Shown here one piece after another: positions 25,600 through 37,257 of a stretch of DNA of 64,000 nucleotides; positions within the stretch are counted from its first letter, which is position 1; every line of letters begins with the position of its first letter. This DNA is from Dipteronia dyeriana (taxonomy: Eukaryota; Streptophyta; Magnoliopsida; Sapindales; Sapindaceae). Below the pieces are notes generated by a model, which was given only the letters and a program-made list of their open reading frames with translations, was not told the origin of the DNA and made no database searches. The stretch is from the NCBI GenBank assembly GCA_032871835.1, contig CM065301.1, positions 37,952,405 to 38,016,404 of the forward strand, read 5' to 3'. The position numbers were made by a program, and so were the translations under genes.

Positions 25600-25945
25600 T
25601 CTCCAAGAAAATCAAATATATAATTTTTTTTTATAAAAAGTATTCATAATCGTACTTTCAATTTATTATTTTTTTCATTATCCATTCATCAGTTTTTTTT
25701 TCATTATCCATCCGATTTTTTCTAAAAAAATTAATAACAGAAAAAAAAACTAATGGATGGATAATGGAATATATATATATATAAAATTTGTTTATTATAA
25801 AAAAAATTGCCAAAAAAATGGAAATAAAAAAATTAGTTTTTTTTATAAGAAGTATTCATAATCTCATTTTCAATTTTTTTATTCATTTTAACTTTATATT
25901 TTCCATAATCCATCAATTAGTTTTTTTTTTCTATTTTTATTTTTT
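25600..25945. repeat. Imperfect AT-rich inverted and direct repeats
   Basis: cattatccattcatcagttttttt at 25677-25700 faces ctaatggatggataatg at 25750-25766. A second copy of the left part (agtattcataatc ... ccataatccatcaattag) follows at 25850-25920. It looks like MITE debris inside the long-TIR element. Confidence 0.45.
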
Positions 25946-26049
25946 TTAGAAAATATAATTTTGTAGTTAATTTATATTTATAAACCATTTTAATATTATT
26001 TATTTTTGAAACTCAATAAATAAATTGACAAGGGTAAAATTGTATTTTT

Positions 26050-26701
26050 ATACATATAATTAGTGTTGACTGTCAGTATTTTGATCAAATGGACTAAAAC
26101 GATGTTTGTATTTTAGAAAAAACAAGATACTTATGTTGCTAATATGATAAAGATGTTTAAATAAGTGACATTTTCTAAAAATAGGAATTTTAGTGAAATT
26201 ACCTATTTATTAAGGATCAAAGGTGATTTAGTATTTTAAAGATAAAAATTAGTCAATATGTGGTGTGCGTGCCAATTAATGATAAAGTTGTTTCTAGGTG
26301 CACGAAGGTAAACCTCAGAGAGGTTGAGTGCAATTTTCTATTTACCAAAATCTTTTCTATAAGAGGACTATAGAGACTATAGAAGGATTAATGGTAAATT
26401 ATAATTAAGTACGTACTAGTCTTTTATTTTATTTTTAAATAATAAAAAATAAAAACTGTAAATTAACTTAAAAAATTATAGTTAATTAATTTTATTATAA
26501 TGAAATCTCAATATTAATAATTATTACAATAAAATAATTAATTTAAGGGTAATTTAGATATTTTAAAATTTATTATTACTCAATCTGTCAATTAACACTT
26601 CTGTCAAACCGTTAGTTGAAGGTATTATATTGAAATTTTATCAAAAGTACGATCCGATTGCATATACACTAAATTTCGGGATACTTTATTGCAATTTTCC
26701 C
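26050..26701 (-). repeat. Right inverted arm of the long-TIR element
   Basis: 26050-26345 is the reverse complement of the left arm's inner 300 bases. 26610-26701 matches its tip and ends tgcaattttccc. The intervening 265 bases are AT-rich and have no left-arm counterpart, so they were probably inserted. Confidence 0.6.
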
Positions 26702-26958
26702 TATCATTAATTAATGGGAAAGTATCATTTTCCTCTATATTATGACCTATTAATAAATCTGCCCCCTATATTTTCACTAATGGCCGTTCTTCCCCCCTAA
26801 AACCAAATGTATTCACCATATTCCCACTTTATGTTAATTTCTCCATTAAAAAAGTTAATTCTCACGTTAATGACCTTTTTACCCTTCACTATAAAATGTA
26901 AATTTTTTTTTATAACAAAACATAATACAAATACATATTTGCCTTTAAAAACAATCAG
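26702..26958. other. Repeat-like sequence at the 5' edge of the RLP pseudogene
   Basis: The text (ctctatattatgacctatt, ccccctatattttcact and similar) reads like dispersed repeat DNA, not a promoter with signal-peptide exon. It abuts the RLP frame 12 bases or fewer upstream of the ATG, where acaatcag could also be a splice acceptor. Either the 5' exon was replaced, or an intron separates it. Confidence 0.35.
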
Positions 26959-29068
26959 ATGAAAGCTACAAACTTTTCTGCAGATGATCCTTTGTTTGGC
27001 TTGTATTCATGGAACTCCAGCTCAGATTGTTGTCAATGGGAAAGGGTCATTTGTACTACTTCGGAATCTGAGTCAAGGCCTGTGATTGCTCTCTATCTTG
27101 ACTCGCTGGTTTTGATGTCATTTTTCGAGGTCACCACCATCAGTTCCAGGGTCCTGACATCACTTTTTGGAGTTACAAGCTTGATGATTCTTGATCTATC
27201 ATCGAATTACATTCAGGGTGAAATACCAGGCCATGTTTTTGCTAATCTCACCAAATCGGTAGATCTTGATATGAAGCAGAACAAATTCACTGGCTCCATT
27301 CCTCCTCAGGTTTTTCGGTTGAGGAGTCTTCGGTTCCTGGACATGAGCAGCAATGAACTCACCGGTGATTTGAGCAAGCAAGTGTCTTCTCTTCAAAACC
27401 TGAGGGAGTTGAGTTTGGAAGAGAATCGTTTCGGAGGAAGCATTCCTGAGGAGATTGGGAATCTCAGCAAGTTGCAGCGGTTGTCTCTTCACGGGAACAG
27501 TTTCGTAGGTGGGATTCCATCTTCACTTGTTTCTTTGAAGGAGTTGCAAGTCTTGGACCTGAGAGAGAATTCTTTGTCATTGGAGATTCCTGTTGCGATT
27601 GGTGATCATTTAACCAACTTGACTGGTGGAATCCCATCATCTTTACAGAAATTAGGCAAGCTCGAAACAATTCAATTAGAAAACAACTTGCTCTCTGGAG
27701 AAATTCCATCCTGGTTGTTTGATATCAAGACCCTGAAGAGGTTGTTTCTTGGAGGGAATAATAACCTGACCTGGAACAACAACAACAATGCAAAGATAGT
27801 GCCAAAGTTTATGCTGTCTCAATTATCAATGAAATCCTGTGGACTTTCAGGAAAGATTCCAGGCTGGATTTCCACACACCAGTCCCTTGTATTCCTGGAT
27901 TTGAGTGAGAACCAGCTTCAAGGACCATTCCCGGAATGGCTTGCTGAAATGGACATTGGCAGCATATTTCTGTCAGACAATAATCTTTCGGGTTCTCTTC
28001 CACCACGTCTCTTTCAGACTCTGAGTCTATCAGTCCTCTCTCTCTCGCGCAACAATTTTTCAGGGGAGTTGCTAGAAAATGTTGGAGATGCTATTAAGTT
28101 GATGATTCTCATGCTGGCTGGAAACAATTTTTCCGGGGAGATTCCTAAATCTATAACCAAGATTTATCGCCTTCTTCTATTGGATTTCGCAAGAAATAGA
28201 TTTTCAGGCAAGCCTCCAAATTTTGATCCTCAAGCATTGCTTGCTTTCATTGATTTGTCCTATAATGAATTCTCAGGTGAGATTCCAGTGAGCTTTTCCC
28301 TGGATGCTAGAATACTTGCATTAGGTAGTAATAATTTCTCAGGAAATCTGCCTCGGAACCTGACCAACCTCAGCAAACTAGAACAACTCGATATCCATGA
28401 CAACGGAATCACAGGTGAATTTCAAAGGTTTCTCTCCCAAATCTCCACCCTCCAAGTTCTCAATCTTCGAAATAACTCTCTCCTCGGATTTGTTCACCTT
28501 CCCTATTGAGTTCAATGATTTGATAGTCAACTGGAAGAAGTCCAAACAAGGCCTTAAAAGCTTCAACCTGGAAATCTACTCTTTGTTAGACCTGTCAAAG
28601 AACAATCTCTCCGGGAATATACCCGTAAGTTTTGGTTATTTACAGAGTCTAGAGAGCTTGGACTTGTCACACAATCAACTGTCAGGTCTGATTCCACCAA
28701 CACTAGTGAAGGTGCAACAACTTACTACTTTGGATGTCAGTAACAACAAGCTCGAGGGAAAGATTCCGGTTGGTGGCCAGATGGACACGATGAACGATCC
28801 AAACTATTATGCTAACAACACTGGGTTGTGTGGTATACAAATTCAGTTGCCATGTCCAGTAGAGCCTCCACCACCAAAGCCACAAAAGGATGAAAAGGAG
28901 GAGGCTTATTGGGTTTCATGGCAAGGAGTGGCGATTGGATACCCCATCAGCTTTCTCTTTACAGTGGTGATTCTATGGTTCTCAGGGTATTTTCAGGCAG
29001 CTCTGGCTCTAAGCCAACGGCGAAGAAGAATAAGTATTAGGCAAAACAGTTTAAGATCAGTCTTTTAA
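26959..29068 (+). pseudogene. LRR receptor-like protein (RLP type), truncated and frameshifted
   Basis: Two frames make one gene: 26959-28509, then from about 28478 to 29068 in the next frame. Order seen: end of an LRR N-cap (SSDCCQWERVICTT), about twenty LRRs of the L-x2-L-x-L-x2-N-x-(L/F)-x-G-x-IP type, the linker with VNWKKSKQGL, last LRRs, a C-cap (NNTGLCGIQ), a Pro/acidic stretch, one membrane span (about GYPISFLFTVVILWF) and a short basic tail with no kinase. RLPs of this kind are surface receptors that signal through partner kinases. It lacks a signal peptide and the start of the N-cap. Near 28477-28490 a deletion removes several LRRs and shifts frame, so the first frame ends in GFVHLPY. 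LRRs near 27600 and 28620 also look internally shortened. It may resemble Arabidopsis RLP46-like proteins, but that is from memory. Confidence 0.85.
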
Positions 29069-29549
29069 TTTATGCTGTGTTTCGGAAGGCGGTGCTTGTT
29101 AATTTCTCAAAGTTTATGTTGTTCCAAAATCCAAACCAAATAATGTTTGTCTAGTGTCTACCAACTATCACCAGAATTCACGAATAATTTGTTTTTGATG
29201 AATGGATGTTAAGTAAGTGCTTTCATGCAACTGAACATTACAATCTGAAGTTGCGGGAAAGTGCAGCAAGTGATGAAACAAATCATGTATCAGAAGACTT
29301 GAAACTTGTGTGATTTTTCATAATCATATGAAGAATAGAATGTTGTTGTTCAATAAAAGAAAAGAAATAATTGTTTGACATTCATCTTACAAATGAAAAG
29401 TAACTATTTTATATACTGAGTACTTGTTCAAGAATATTTCCCATTTGAAGGATGATGAATACTTCAACCAGAAAGATAAATAGAATGAAATTGGGATCAG
29501 CAGCTGTTTTGCACTGTACGAATTTGTATAGGAAGCCGGTAGGGAAAGG

Positions 29550-30689
29550 TCATAGAATCGTACAAACACACCTGTTACTGAATTCGCTGTCATTGTCCGT
29601 ATCTTCTGTTTCACTGTTCAGAAAACAGAAAATACAGATTAGTAGGTAGCTTCGGTCGCACAGTTCATATACTTAAGCAAAATGCAGTGTTAAATGTTTA
29701 CAAGTTTACAGGCCTTTATAGAGTATTAGAAGCAGCATTTTGATACTAACAAAGCCATTACACAAAAAAGGTTTTCATCAAGCCTCTGTAGAGTATTGGC
29801 CACAGTACAAGCACTTCATCAAGCAGTCATCCAATGCATACAATTTACCATAGTATGGAAATGGTTAATTGAGCTCTTAATAGAACCAGGAATCCAGGCT
29901 CTCACTGCAGTTCAATGGTGTTTTCTTTTGCAAAACATAAAGAGGTTCACTTTCCAAATTTAATCTTAAGATTTGTCAGCTTTAAGCTCGCAATTCCCAT
30001 ATTTAACTTACCAAAGTCTGGAAGAGAATATATTTCTTGATAGGACTCGAGCTCTTGTGTTAAACAACCCCCCAAAAAAACTTTTCATTCATCTTTACAG
30101 TTTTTGGTATGAATCTATTAGATAGCAATATCTATACTAAGCTCTAGATGCCAGATGGGTAATCCAAATCTATAGTAACTAATTCAAAGGCTATCAAACT
30201 TTTGGACAACATAATGATCAAACACTCAAACAAAAGCAACATATCAAATCAAACAATTTTAAGACCAAAAAAAAAAGAAGAGGAAAAAGTTACCAACCTG
30301 GATTCAAATTCCCTGATCTCAACGAGTTCTTTCCCCAACAAGTCCATCCATTGCACCTTCTTCTTCTTCTGGGATTGTTCCGAATCCGAAGCCTCCTTCT
30401 TCAGGCTGCTTCTGGGACAGTTTTCACTTTCTTCTTCTCCTGCTGCTTCTTGTTGCTTCTGGCCATCTACAACACTCTCTTCCTTCTCTTCCTTGACTTG
30501 ATTGGCATCTTCATCCCCAAGACCACACACAAGTTGATGATCATCTGTGAGTGAAGCAACTGTTGTAGTTGTTGAAGGGACATGTGGGCTGTTCTCCAAC
30601 TTCAAGGGCCCTGGTGTGTAGATGTGAGAAGTGGGTTTGCAGAAGCAAATGAAGGAAGGACAATGAATCTTGCAAAACAAAACCCTCAT
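29550..30689 (-). CDS. Conserved plant protein of unknown function with C-terminal CaaX-type box (two exons)
   Basis: Exon 1 is 30689-30298 (ATG at 30689), the intron is 30297-29614 (gt...ag, 684 bp), and exon 2 is 29613-29550, ending at a TGA; together they encode 151 residues. The N-terminus is Cys-rich and hydrophobic (MRVLFCKIHCPSFICFCKP). The middle is acidic and low complexity (KEEKEE, EEESE). A basic KKKKVQW-x-D-LLGKELVEIREFE motif ends exon 1. Exon 2 adds an acidic segment (SETEDTDNDSEF) and ends CVCTIL. The last four, C-T-I-L, fit a CaaX box; a final Leu usually favours geranylgeranylation, so membrane attachment is an inference. The splice joins the frame exactly and turns a random-looking read-through tail into a clean acidic end, which supports the model. 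The gene is convergent with the RLP pseudogene. Confidence 0.8.
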
Positions 30690-31337
30690 GAAAAAATTAA
30701 AAATTATTACTTCTTTTGATTCGCAACTGGTTGTATCCACCACTCAGCCCATTTTATATTGTAGTCCGTAGAAACATTGATCCTCAAGGGAATTTAAGAT
30801 TGAATTCCAAATTAGTGATTTTGAATCTGAAGATTGATTTTTTAAGACAGAGAAGAGAGTTCAGAAGAGACCTCTGTGTTCCTCTGTTTTTAAAAGTATG
30901 TGGGAATTGAAAAGACTCTCCTACCCTCTACTACTGAGCATTGTCAGCCATGAAAATAGGAAGAAGAAGAAGAAGCAATCAATCAAAGAGTGATTAGAAA
31001 AGAACAAAAAGAAAGAGAAAGAAGAAAGTCCTTAGCTGGAAAGGTCTTTAGAGGAAGATATGATAATGGTGGTAATGCTACAACATGTAGCACCAATTTG
31101 GAAATCTTGGAAGACAAAACACTACACAACCCAACTGTCAAACATTCTATCATGTAATGTAACTGTTAGTTCTTTAATAAGCAGTTTTTTTTGTAACTGC
31201 CATAAATATTTTATACCATTGTGTAGTATATTAGTATTTATTGCATTGTAATTTAAAGATACCTTTTAGATTTAAAAATGCTTTTCTTCACCAACCAACA
31301 CACAACGTTTTTTTTTTCTTTTTCTCTCTTTTAGTCT
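30690..31337. other. 5' flank of the CaaX-box gene
   Basis: Purine-rich runs (agaagaagaagaagcaatc near 30961, gaaagagaaagaagaaag near 31011) are, on the minus strand, pyrimidine-rich tracts typical of plant 5' leaders and core promoters. No coding frame is supported. Confidence 0.4.
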
Positions 31338-31346
31338 TATTAAAGA

Positions 31347-31690
31347 GGTTTAATGGTACAGATGCCTCCTGCATTAATCACGAACTGTTGATATGTCCTC
31401 TAAATTTTTAAAATGGTCACTAAATCTCCTGAATTTTCATTTTCTTTAAGGTTGAGGTCCAAAACCTAATGTCGTCCATTTTTATGTTATGACATATTAC
31501 AATGTGCTCCCCTGATTATATAGGCAATTGCATAAAACTAGAAACTATATAATAATATGTCTTAAATACCCCTCTGATCAATTTTTTTTTTTTTTGAAAT
31601 AATGGTTAAATAATAATAAAATTATGATTTTAATCTTCTGAATAATTAAATGATCTTTTTTTATTTAAATATCCCTAAATATTTAATAGT
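31347..31690 (+). repeat. Left TIR of the Mutator-like element
   Basis: It matches the reverse complement of 44726-45073, with shared phrases such as atattacaatatg/atgtgctc, gaaactatataataat, and atcttctgaataattaaatgatc. The identity looks about 80-85% by eye. Confidence 0.85.
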
Positions 31691-31869
31691 AATAATAATA
31701 ATAATCATAAAAACATAATAATAATAATGAATAAAATAAAATAAAAATAATAGAAATAATAACAAATAATATTAAAAATAAAATAAAATAATAATAATAA
31801 TATTAGTATAGTGGTAGTAGAAGTAGTAGTAATAATAATAATAACGTTAATTAAATAATAAAAATAATA

Positions 31870-32226
31870 AATATTTGAAAGTCATGATTATTAAGCCATA
31901 ATTATTTCAATTCCATCTCATTAGTCAGTACGTGTGTTTTGAGATTGTAGTTGATAACGTAACACATGACGGAGGTTCATGACATATTTTAATAACCAAT
32001 TTATTCAAAACATTGAAGTTTCTAGATTCGAAGAAATCTGATTTTTTTTTTAAAATAAAACATGAAAAAATTAAAATTATGTTTCCAAATTTTAAGATTG
32101 GATCTCCACCATCCATTAATAACCATGACTTTCAAATAATTTAAATTTCTAAATAATTAAATTATCTTTTTTATTTATATATCCTTAAATATTTAATAAT
32201 AATAATAATAGTAAAATTAATCAATA

Positions 32227-32269
<43 letters not shown>

Positions 32270-32525
32270 TATTTGAAAATCATGGTTATTAATGGATGGT
32301 GGAGATCCAATCTAAAATTTTGGAAATATATATATTTTTTTAATTTTAAAAATTCAGATCTTTTCAAATCTAGAAACTTCAATATTTGAATAATTTGGTT
32401 ATTAAAATATGCAATGAACCTCCGTCATATGTGTTACGTTATAACCTACAACCCCAAAACACACATAATAACTAATAGGATAGAATTATAATAATTATGA
32501 CTTAATAACCATGACTTTCACATAT
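31870..32525. repeat. Large internal fold-back inside the Mutator-like element
   Basis: Arm A (31872-32138) and arm B (32271-32523) are inverted copies, about 85% alike by eye. Shared phrases include ggatctccaccatccattaa, ataacgtaacacat and gaagtttctagatt. They are separated by about 130 bases of TAA repeats. Single-stranded, this would make a hairpin of about 250 bp. Confidence 0.85.
32193..32268. repeat. (TAA)n-rich microsatellite in the fold-back loop
   Basis: Interrupted ATA/TAA trinucleotide runs, the longest at 32229-32268. Similar runs lie at 31688-31870. Confidence 0.9.
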
Positions 32526-32528
32526 TTA

Positions 32529-32757
32529 TTCTTCTTCTTCTTCTTCTTCTTCTTCTTCTTCTTCTTCTTCTTCTTTATTGTTATTATTATTTTATCGTTA
32601 TTATTATTACTACTACCACTACCACTATTATTATTATTTTATTATTATCGTTATTATTATTACTATTACCACTACCACTATTATTATTATTGTTATTTAT
32701 TATTTATTATTATTATTATATTTATTTATTTATTTTATTTATTATTATTCTTACTAT
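32529..32757. repeat. (TTC)n followed by interrupted (TTA)n microsatellite
   Basis: About 15 TTC units to 32575, then TTA/TTG/CTA trinucleotides. Frames through it translate to poly-Tyr, Phe or Ile only. Confidence 0.95.
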
Positions 32758-32762
32758 TAAAT

Positions 32763-33652
32763 TGTTGACGCCGTTTTCTGGATGTATGGGGAAAAGTCAA
32801 CAAGATTGGATTTTAGCTGTGATTTCAAAGAGAGAGAGAGAAGGAGAAAGTAATCGGAGGCGCAAGTTTTAAGTGATAAAACTCCGATGACCGGAGAAAC
32901 GTCCACGGGCGGCTGAATAATCAACCAAGCCAAAATTCACTATTGAAAAGATTTACAACTCTCGATCTCTCTTTCTCTCTCTGTATTTTTCTATATGTTT
33001 TCTGTGTGTCTTTTGTGACGAGATTATGGGTCTATTTATATGTTCATAGACTAATCCTTTTTGTACAAGTAATAAAAGATCTTTGTATTTAACTATGATT
33101 GGTTACTTCTTCGAAGTAGTCTGTCTTTCTTGTTTCGGAGACTTGTATTGAGATCGAATGAAACTCTAGTTATGTAGTCCAGTTAGGACTTATTTCCTTA
33201 TAAAAACGTAATTTTTTTGAAGAAATAAAATTTTTGTCTGTTTTGGAACCCTTTCTGTTTGGTATTCTATTCTTCTTGGAATTCTTCTTTGATATGGATA
33301 TCTTTGCGTATTTTAACGATTTTTGACTCGTGTGAGCTACGCGCTGGGGTTTTTATTCTATTTTCTTCGTGTTTGTCCTGAGTAGAACATGATATTAGCT
33401 GATCCCGGATGACGTCATCTGATCCCGAGTAGAAAATGTCATCAACTAGCCCCGAGCATCGTTAACTGACCCCGAGTAGCATATGACGTCAGTTGACCCC
33501 GAGTAGGTTTTGTTCAATACTTGTTTATTAGGGGCTTCTCTTATTTGGTGATGTCTTGTAGGATATTTTCTGAATGCTTATTCGGATGTCCACCTGACAA
33601 TTTTATCCTCTTTGTCAATGACGTGTAGGTCTGATAACATTTACATACGACA
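32763..33652 (-). repeat. Tat-1 3' LTR
   Basis: 890 bp, tgttgacg...tacgaca. Same length as its partner at 43834-44723. It contains TATA-like tataaatag on the minus strand (33032-33040) and two TGACGTCA sites (33410-33417, 33484-33491). Confidence 0.95.
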
Positions 33653-33666
33653 ATACCCCCTTAGAA
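33653..33666 (-). other. Tat-1 polypurine tract candidate
   Basis: The minus strand reads aagggggtat just before the 3' LTR, a short purine run in the expected place for plus-strand priming. Confidence 0.5.
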
Positions 33667-33994
33667 TATTTTTACCGAACAGGGTTTCGTTCCGGGCAAA
33701 AGTATTTTAATCAACCCTTAAATTTTTCGTCTGTAATGCCAGGGTAAACGTCTTGTCATAATGGCGTGTCTTAATGGTGACCATGTAAATTCAATTTACC
33801 TCATCACGCGAGATCTCAATGATTGCGACGTTTTGGAGTTCTGATGGCCTTAGCCAGTTCTTCTCTTAACATGTGTTCTCTACCGCTTCATTTCTCGATG
33901 CCATTTATGAGAAACGACCTACGCGTCTCCTAATGCGCCCCTACGTCATCAAATCTGTCATTGATTTTCTCGCCTTGAGATCCTAGGGTTTCGT

Positions 33995-34010
33995 GCTATT
34001 ACCCCTTTAA
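33995..34010 (+). promoter_or_regulatory. Possible TATA-like element for the Tat-1 antisense ORF
   Basis: cctttaaattct about 145 bp upstream of the antisense ATG. A comparable ctatttaaaatc stands about 125 bp upstream of the Tat-2 antisense ATG. Position and parallel are the only evidence. Confidence 0.3.
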
Positions 34011-34150
34011 ATTCTCCACTGAGGAGTTGCATTGATTCATTCTCAAAGACTCAAACCAGAAGTTTTTCCAGTCCAGATTTCTTTACACAGAAAATCGCTA
34101 GTCTCCGTTGAAGATTTTACGTCAGATTTCTTCATTCAAGTTTAGTTTTA

Positions 34151-36471
34151 ATGAATCCGTCTTTCCGTCATCGACTTTTTACTATAGCTCTCGAGACGCT
34201 TGATCGTGGGGATTTTCAACTGGTATCTTACGCTCGAAGATTATTAGGGGAAATCCCCCCGGATGAACCTTCTTTTTTAGAAGTCGACGTTTCTGGGCTT
34301 TACCCTGACGTCCATTTTAGTTTTGTATCCAATTCTGATTCTGATTCTGATTCATCTAGTTCTGAATCTGTCATTTCTAATCACGGGTACCACTTCGATC
34401 AAGGATGGGAAAACATCAAAGTAAAAGCGAAGTTCATAAGCACAACTCGGGCAACTTCCAGATCAGGGAGCAGATTATTAATGAGAAGGATGTTGAAGAG
34501 GAGTTCAGAAAATCTCGTCTTTCTTTCTCTGTTGATCGCTTGAGTGGGTTTGACGCCGAGCCAAAAAATGTCGGGGTAGAAGAGATCGGTAAGTATCATG
34601 CCCGATTCAATTTGGATAATTCAGTTACTCTGGTTCCTGCTGGTGATAGAGCTGCGTGGAACCCTCCCCCTGCCATGGTGGCAATCTATGGGTCCATGCT
34701 TTGTTACGGCGTTACTCTTCCTCTGCAGCCGTTCATTGCCCGGTTTCTGGCTGAAGCGGGGATCGCTCCAACTCAATTGGCCCCGACTAGCTACAAGATC
34801 TTGATGTGTATGTGGCACATGTGGAGCCAAATGAACCTGTCGCCGCCTTCCCAGAATGAAATCAGGCACTTTTACAAGCTAAGGCAGTCTGGTAAGTCAG
34901 GGACTTACTTCCTCATGTCTAACCCGCCTGATTGCTGGGTCCCCAAAGGGAAAAAGGTGAATCGAGGAGTTGACACCTTTGATGATGCCAAGAAGAGGGG
35001 CTTTGTTTGGGGATTTTCTTCGTCCAACAAGTACTGGAAGAACAGCTGGTTTTTTACTGGATGAAATCTAGGTCTTGAAGTCACTCTCTCGGCTGGGGAA
35101 ACTCGAAGGGTGTTGAAAGTTCCCCATTTTTTCTTTTACCCCGAGGTATGGAACAAGAAAAAACTTGAATTCAGCGATACTGAGCTGACCAGGCTTGCTC
35201 GGGCAGCAGTTCGCACTTTGGAGAATAGAAGCAAGACTTACCTTTTCAATGAGAAAAAGATGATAGAATTTGGCTTCTTTAGCCAGATTTTAGGTTACCG
35301 CAGGCGATGCAAGTGATCTTTGTACCCTTTTTTTTGTATATATATATATATTCTGACGCGATTCCCCTTTTTCTTCTAAGTGTATGACTTGGACATCGTC
35401 TGCGACCTTCAAGTGAAGTCGATTATTCTAGCGAGCAAAAAAAAAGCTTATCGTCAGGGCGATGAGGACATTGCCCAGCTGAGTCAGATGAGGACCCTGA
35501 TGAGGCTGACGAGCAGATTCCCGGAAGTGTCCCCGAGGAAGTCATCCGGCCTACCATAGGGGAGTAAAGTGACCCAAGTGGCCATACTCTGGAGTTGCCT
35601 GAAGACGGAGGGAGGCAAAACGGTGGTCTTGGCGAAGGGCCTGGTGAGTCAAGCTTCTCGGTTGAGGTCCCTGTCGAGCATTTGAATACCGGGGATGGAG
35701 ATAAAAACTCTGATGGTCAAGTGAATCTCGATCCTAACTTTCTTGGATTCTTTCGAGACGATGATCTGGAAGACCCTTCGACTGATCTCAGCTTCCACCG
35801 TACTCGGGCTGAGAAACGGAAAGCAGTCGACTCCCATACTCGCCCTCATAAGGTCCCTCGAGTAGTTTTATTTGTTGAATCAAGTGATGAAGATGCTGAG
35901 GCTGAAATTTCCCCAAACGTTCATGTAGAAGCATCAGCAGGGGTGGAAACTTCTTGTCCGGACAATGACTCCTTACCTCTTGAGGCTGAAAATGCTAGAG
36001 CTGAACCCTCGGAAGGCCCTTCCTATCATTCTTCTCAGGATATGTTACGGGCGATGTCATTCGGTCGGGCTTTCATCGGGGATGACCATTCGAGCCACCT
36101 CATGGACGCTTATTCGACGAGTCGTCTTCAGAATATTTTCAACGACGCTTCTTATGTAAGTTATTCCCAACTCTTCAATCGTCTTGCTTGTTCGCCAGAT
36201 CTTTAATTTTGTTTCCTTGTAGATGGTGGCCGAGTTCGCTGAGCTGGTTCAGACGCAACAACATCAGGCTGATCGAATAAGGCGTCTCGAGGCTCAGCTG
36301 AAAGAAAGTGAGGATAGTCGTGCTCGGGTCGAATCAGCTTATCAAAAGGAGGTTGGGTCCGCCCAAGTATTTGCTGACCACTGTTTGGCAAAGCAAGTAG
36401 CGGCCGAGGAAAGAGCTTCTTTGGCAGAGGAGAAGGCTAAGTCACTACAGAACTTGTTGTCTTCTGCCTAG
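34151..36471 (+). pseudogene. Tat-1 antisense ORF: gypsy-type-transposon domain plus coiled coil
   Basis: It is opposite to gag-pol. The ATG at 34151 starts an acidic/Ser-rich N-terminus (SDSDSDSSSSE). A frameshift near 34410 moves to the frame of 34405-35064, which has GVTLPLQPFIARFLAEAG and QLAPTSYKILMCMWHMW, typical of the plant 'putative gypsy type transposon' domain (Pfam Transposase_28, from memory). TGA at 35062 interrupts it, and the frame goes on to 35316. A region with acidic and basic blocks follows (35595-36155). A clean 67-bp intron (gtaagt at 36156, ttgtag ending 36222) leads to a coiled coil (36223-36471: QQHQADRIRRLEAQLKESE). The function is unknown. It is a standing feature of several Tat elements. 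This copy is broken. Confidence 0.75.
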
Positions 36472-37257
36472 GAATCAATGCTTAAAGCCGAACAGGAGGC
36501 GGAGTAGTCCAAGTCGGCATATGAACAGAAGATCGAGGACTTGATTCGCCAAGCTTTGATAGTCGAGTCCCTATCCAAAGAGGCCAGGTTGGAACTCGAA
36601 GTCCAGGGGGTTGACCGTTTTAAGAGATCCCCTGCTTAGATGCCTTTCTCCTTCGGGAATTTCTACGAGGGCTAGTTTGAGCTGGCGAGTTTTTTAAGGT
36701 CAAGAATCGGACAATTGAAAAAGCCCGAACCAACTGGGAGTTGTCAATCAAGAATCACGTGGATCAGTCCCTGGAATCTCTTCGGACTCAAATGAAGGAG
36801 TGAAGAGCTTATTACCGTAGTCGAGGCAAAGAGCTCCATCCCATGCATTTGGAGGTTCCATCCGAGCACTCCCTCACAACCTTTTACGCTAATCAGGAGT
36901 CGATCATGGAAGGTGTGGTGCCTGATGTCGGACCGATCCCGGGAGAAGATTACAGTAAATGGATGGATGATTCTGTCGATATGATTGCTTGACCTTCCAA
37001 TGAAAGTCTGCTCCGTGAATACGAAATGGTACCTGACCCGAGTATCGGCAATAGTTCTAAATCCTCCTGAACACCTTGATTTATTTTGTAGAAATTTCAT
37101 TTTTGTAACGATTCTGTAACGATTCTTTGTAACGATTCTGTAACAATTCTTTGTAAAGATTTATCAATGAAATTCTGAGTTCAACTGTTATTCTAAAAAC
37201 CGTGTGGTTTGATCTGATTCGTTCAAGAAATTTCACCATCTTTTTTTTAACTTGATT
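36472..37257 (+). pseudogene. Eroded 3' part of the Tat-1 antisense ORF and tail
   Basis: The coiled-coil-like composition (Glu/Lys/Ala-rich codons) continues past a stop at 36469-36471 to about 36800 in broken frames. Beyond 37080 short direct repeats (gtaacgattct three times, 37107-37155) lead into the 47-bp array. Confidence 0.45.

Larger units (their letters stand above)
22515..26701. mobile_element. Long-TIR element, probably Mutator-like, about 4.2 kb with a nested hAT
   Basis: Two arms in opposite orientation bound this block. The left arm (22515 to about 22915) and the right arm (about 26050-26701, reversed) share, in order, aaaattgca at the tip, gattgcacctgg/atgcaatcgga, attgcactcaacctc, ctgaggttt, ttgatccttaataaata, aatttcactaaa, cacttatttaaac and catattagcaacataagt. 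The right arm has an extra stretch at about 26345-26610. Flanks tttaattaa (22506-22514) and tatcattaa (26702-26710) match at 7 of 9 bases, consistent with an aged 9-bp Mutator-type duplication. No transposase frame is seen inside, so it is non-autonomous. Confidence 0.6.

Noticed and set aside
32511..32872. Poly-Phe/Tyr/Ile frames
   Set aside because: They are translations of the TTC and TTA microsatellites.
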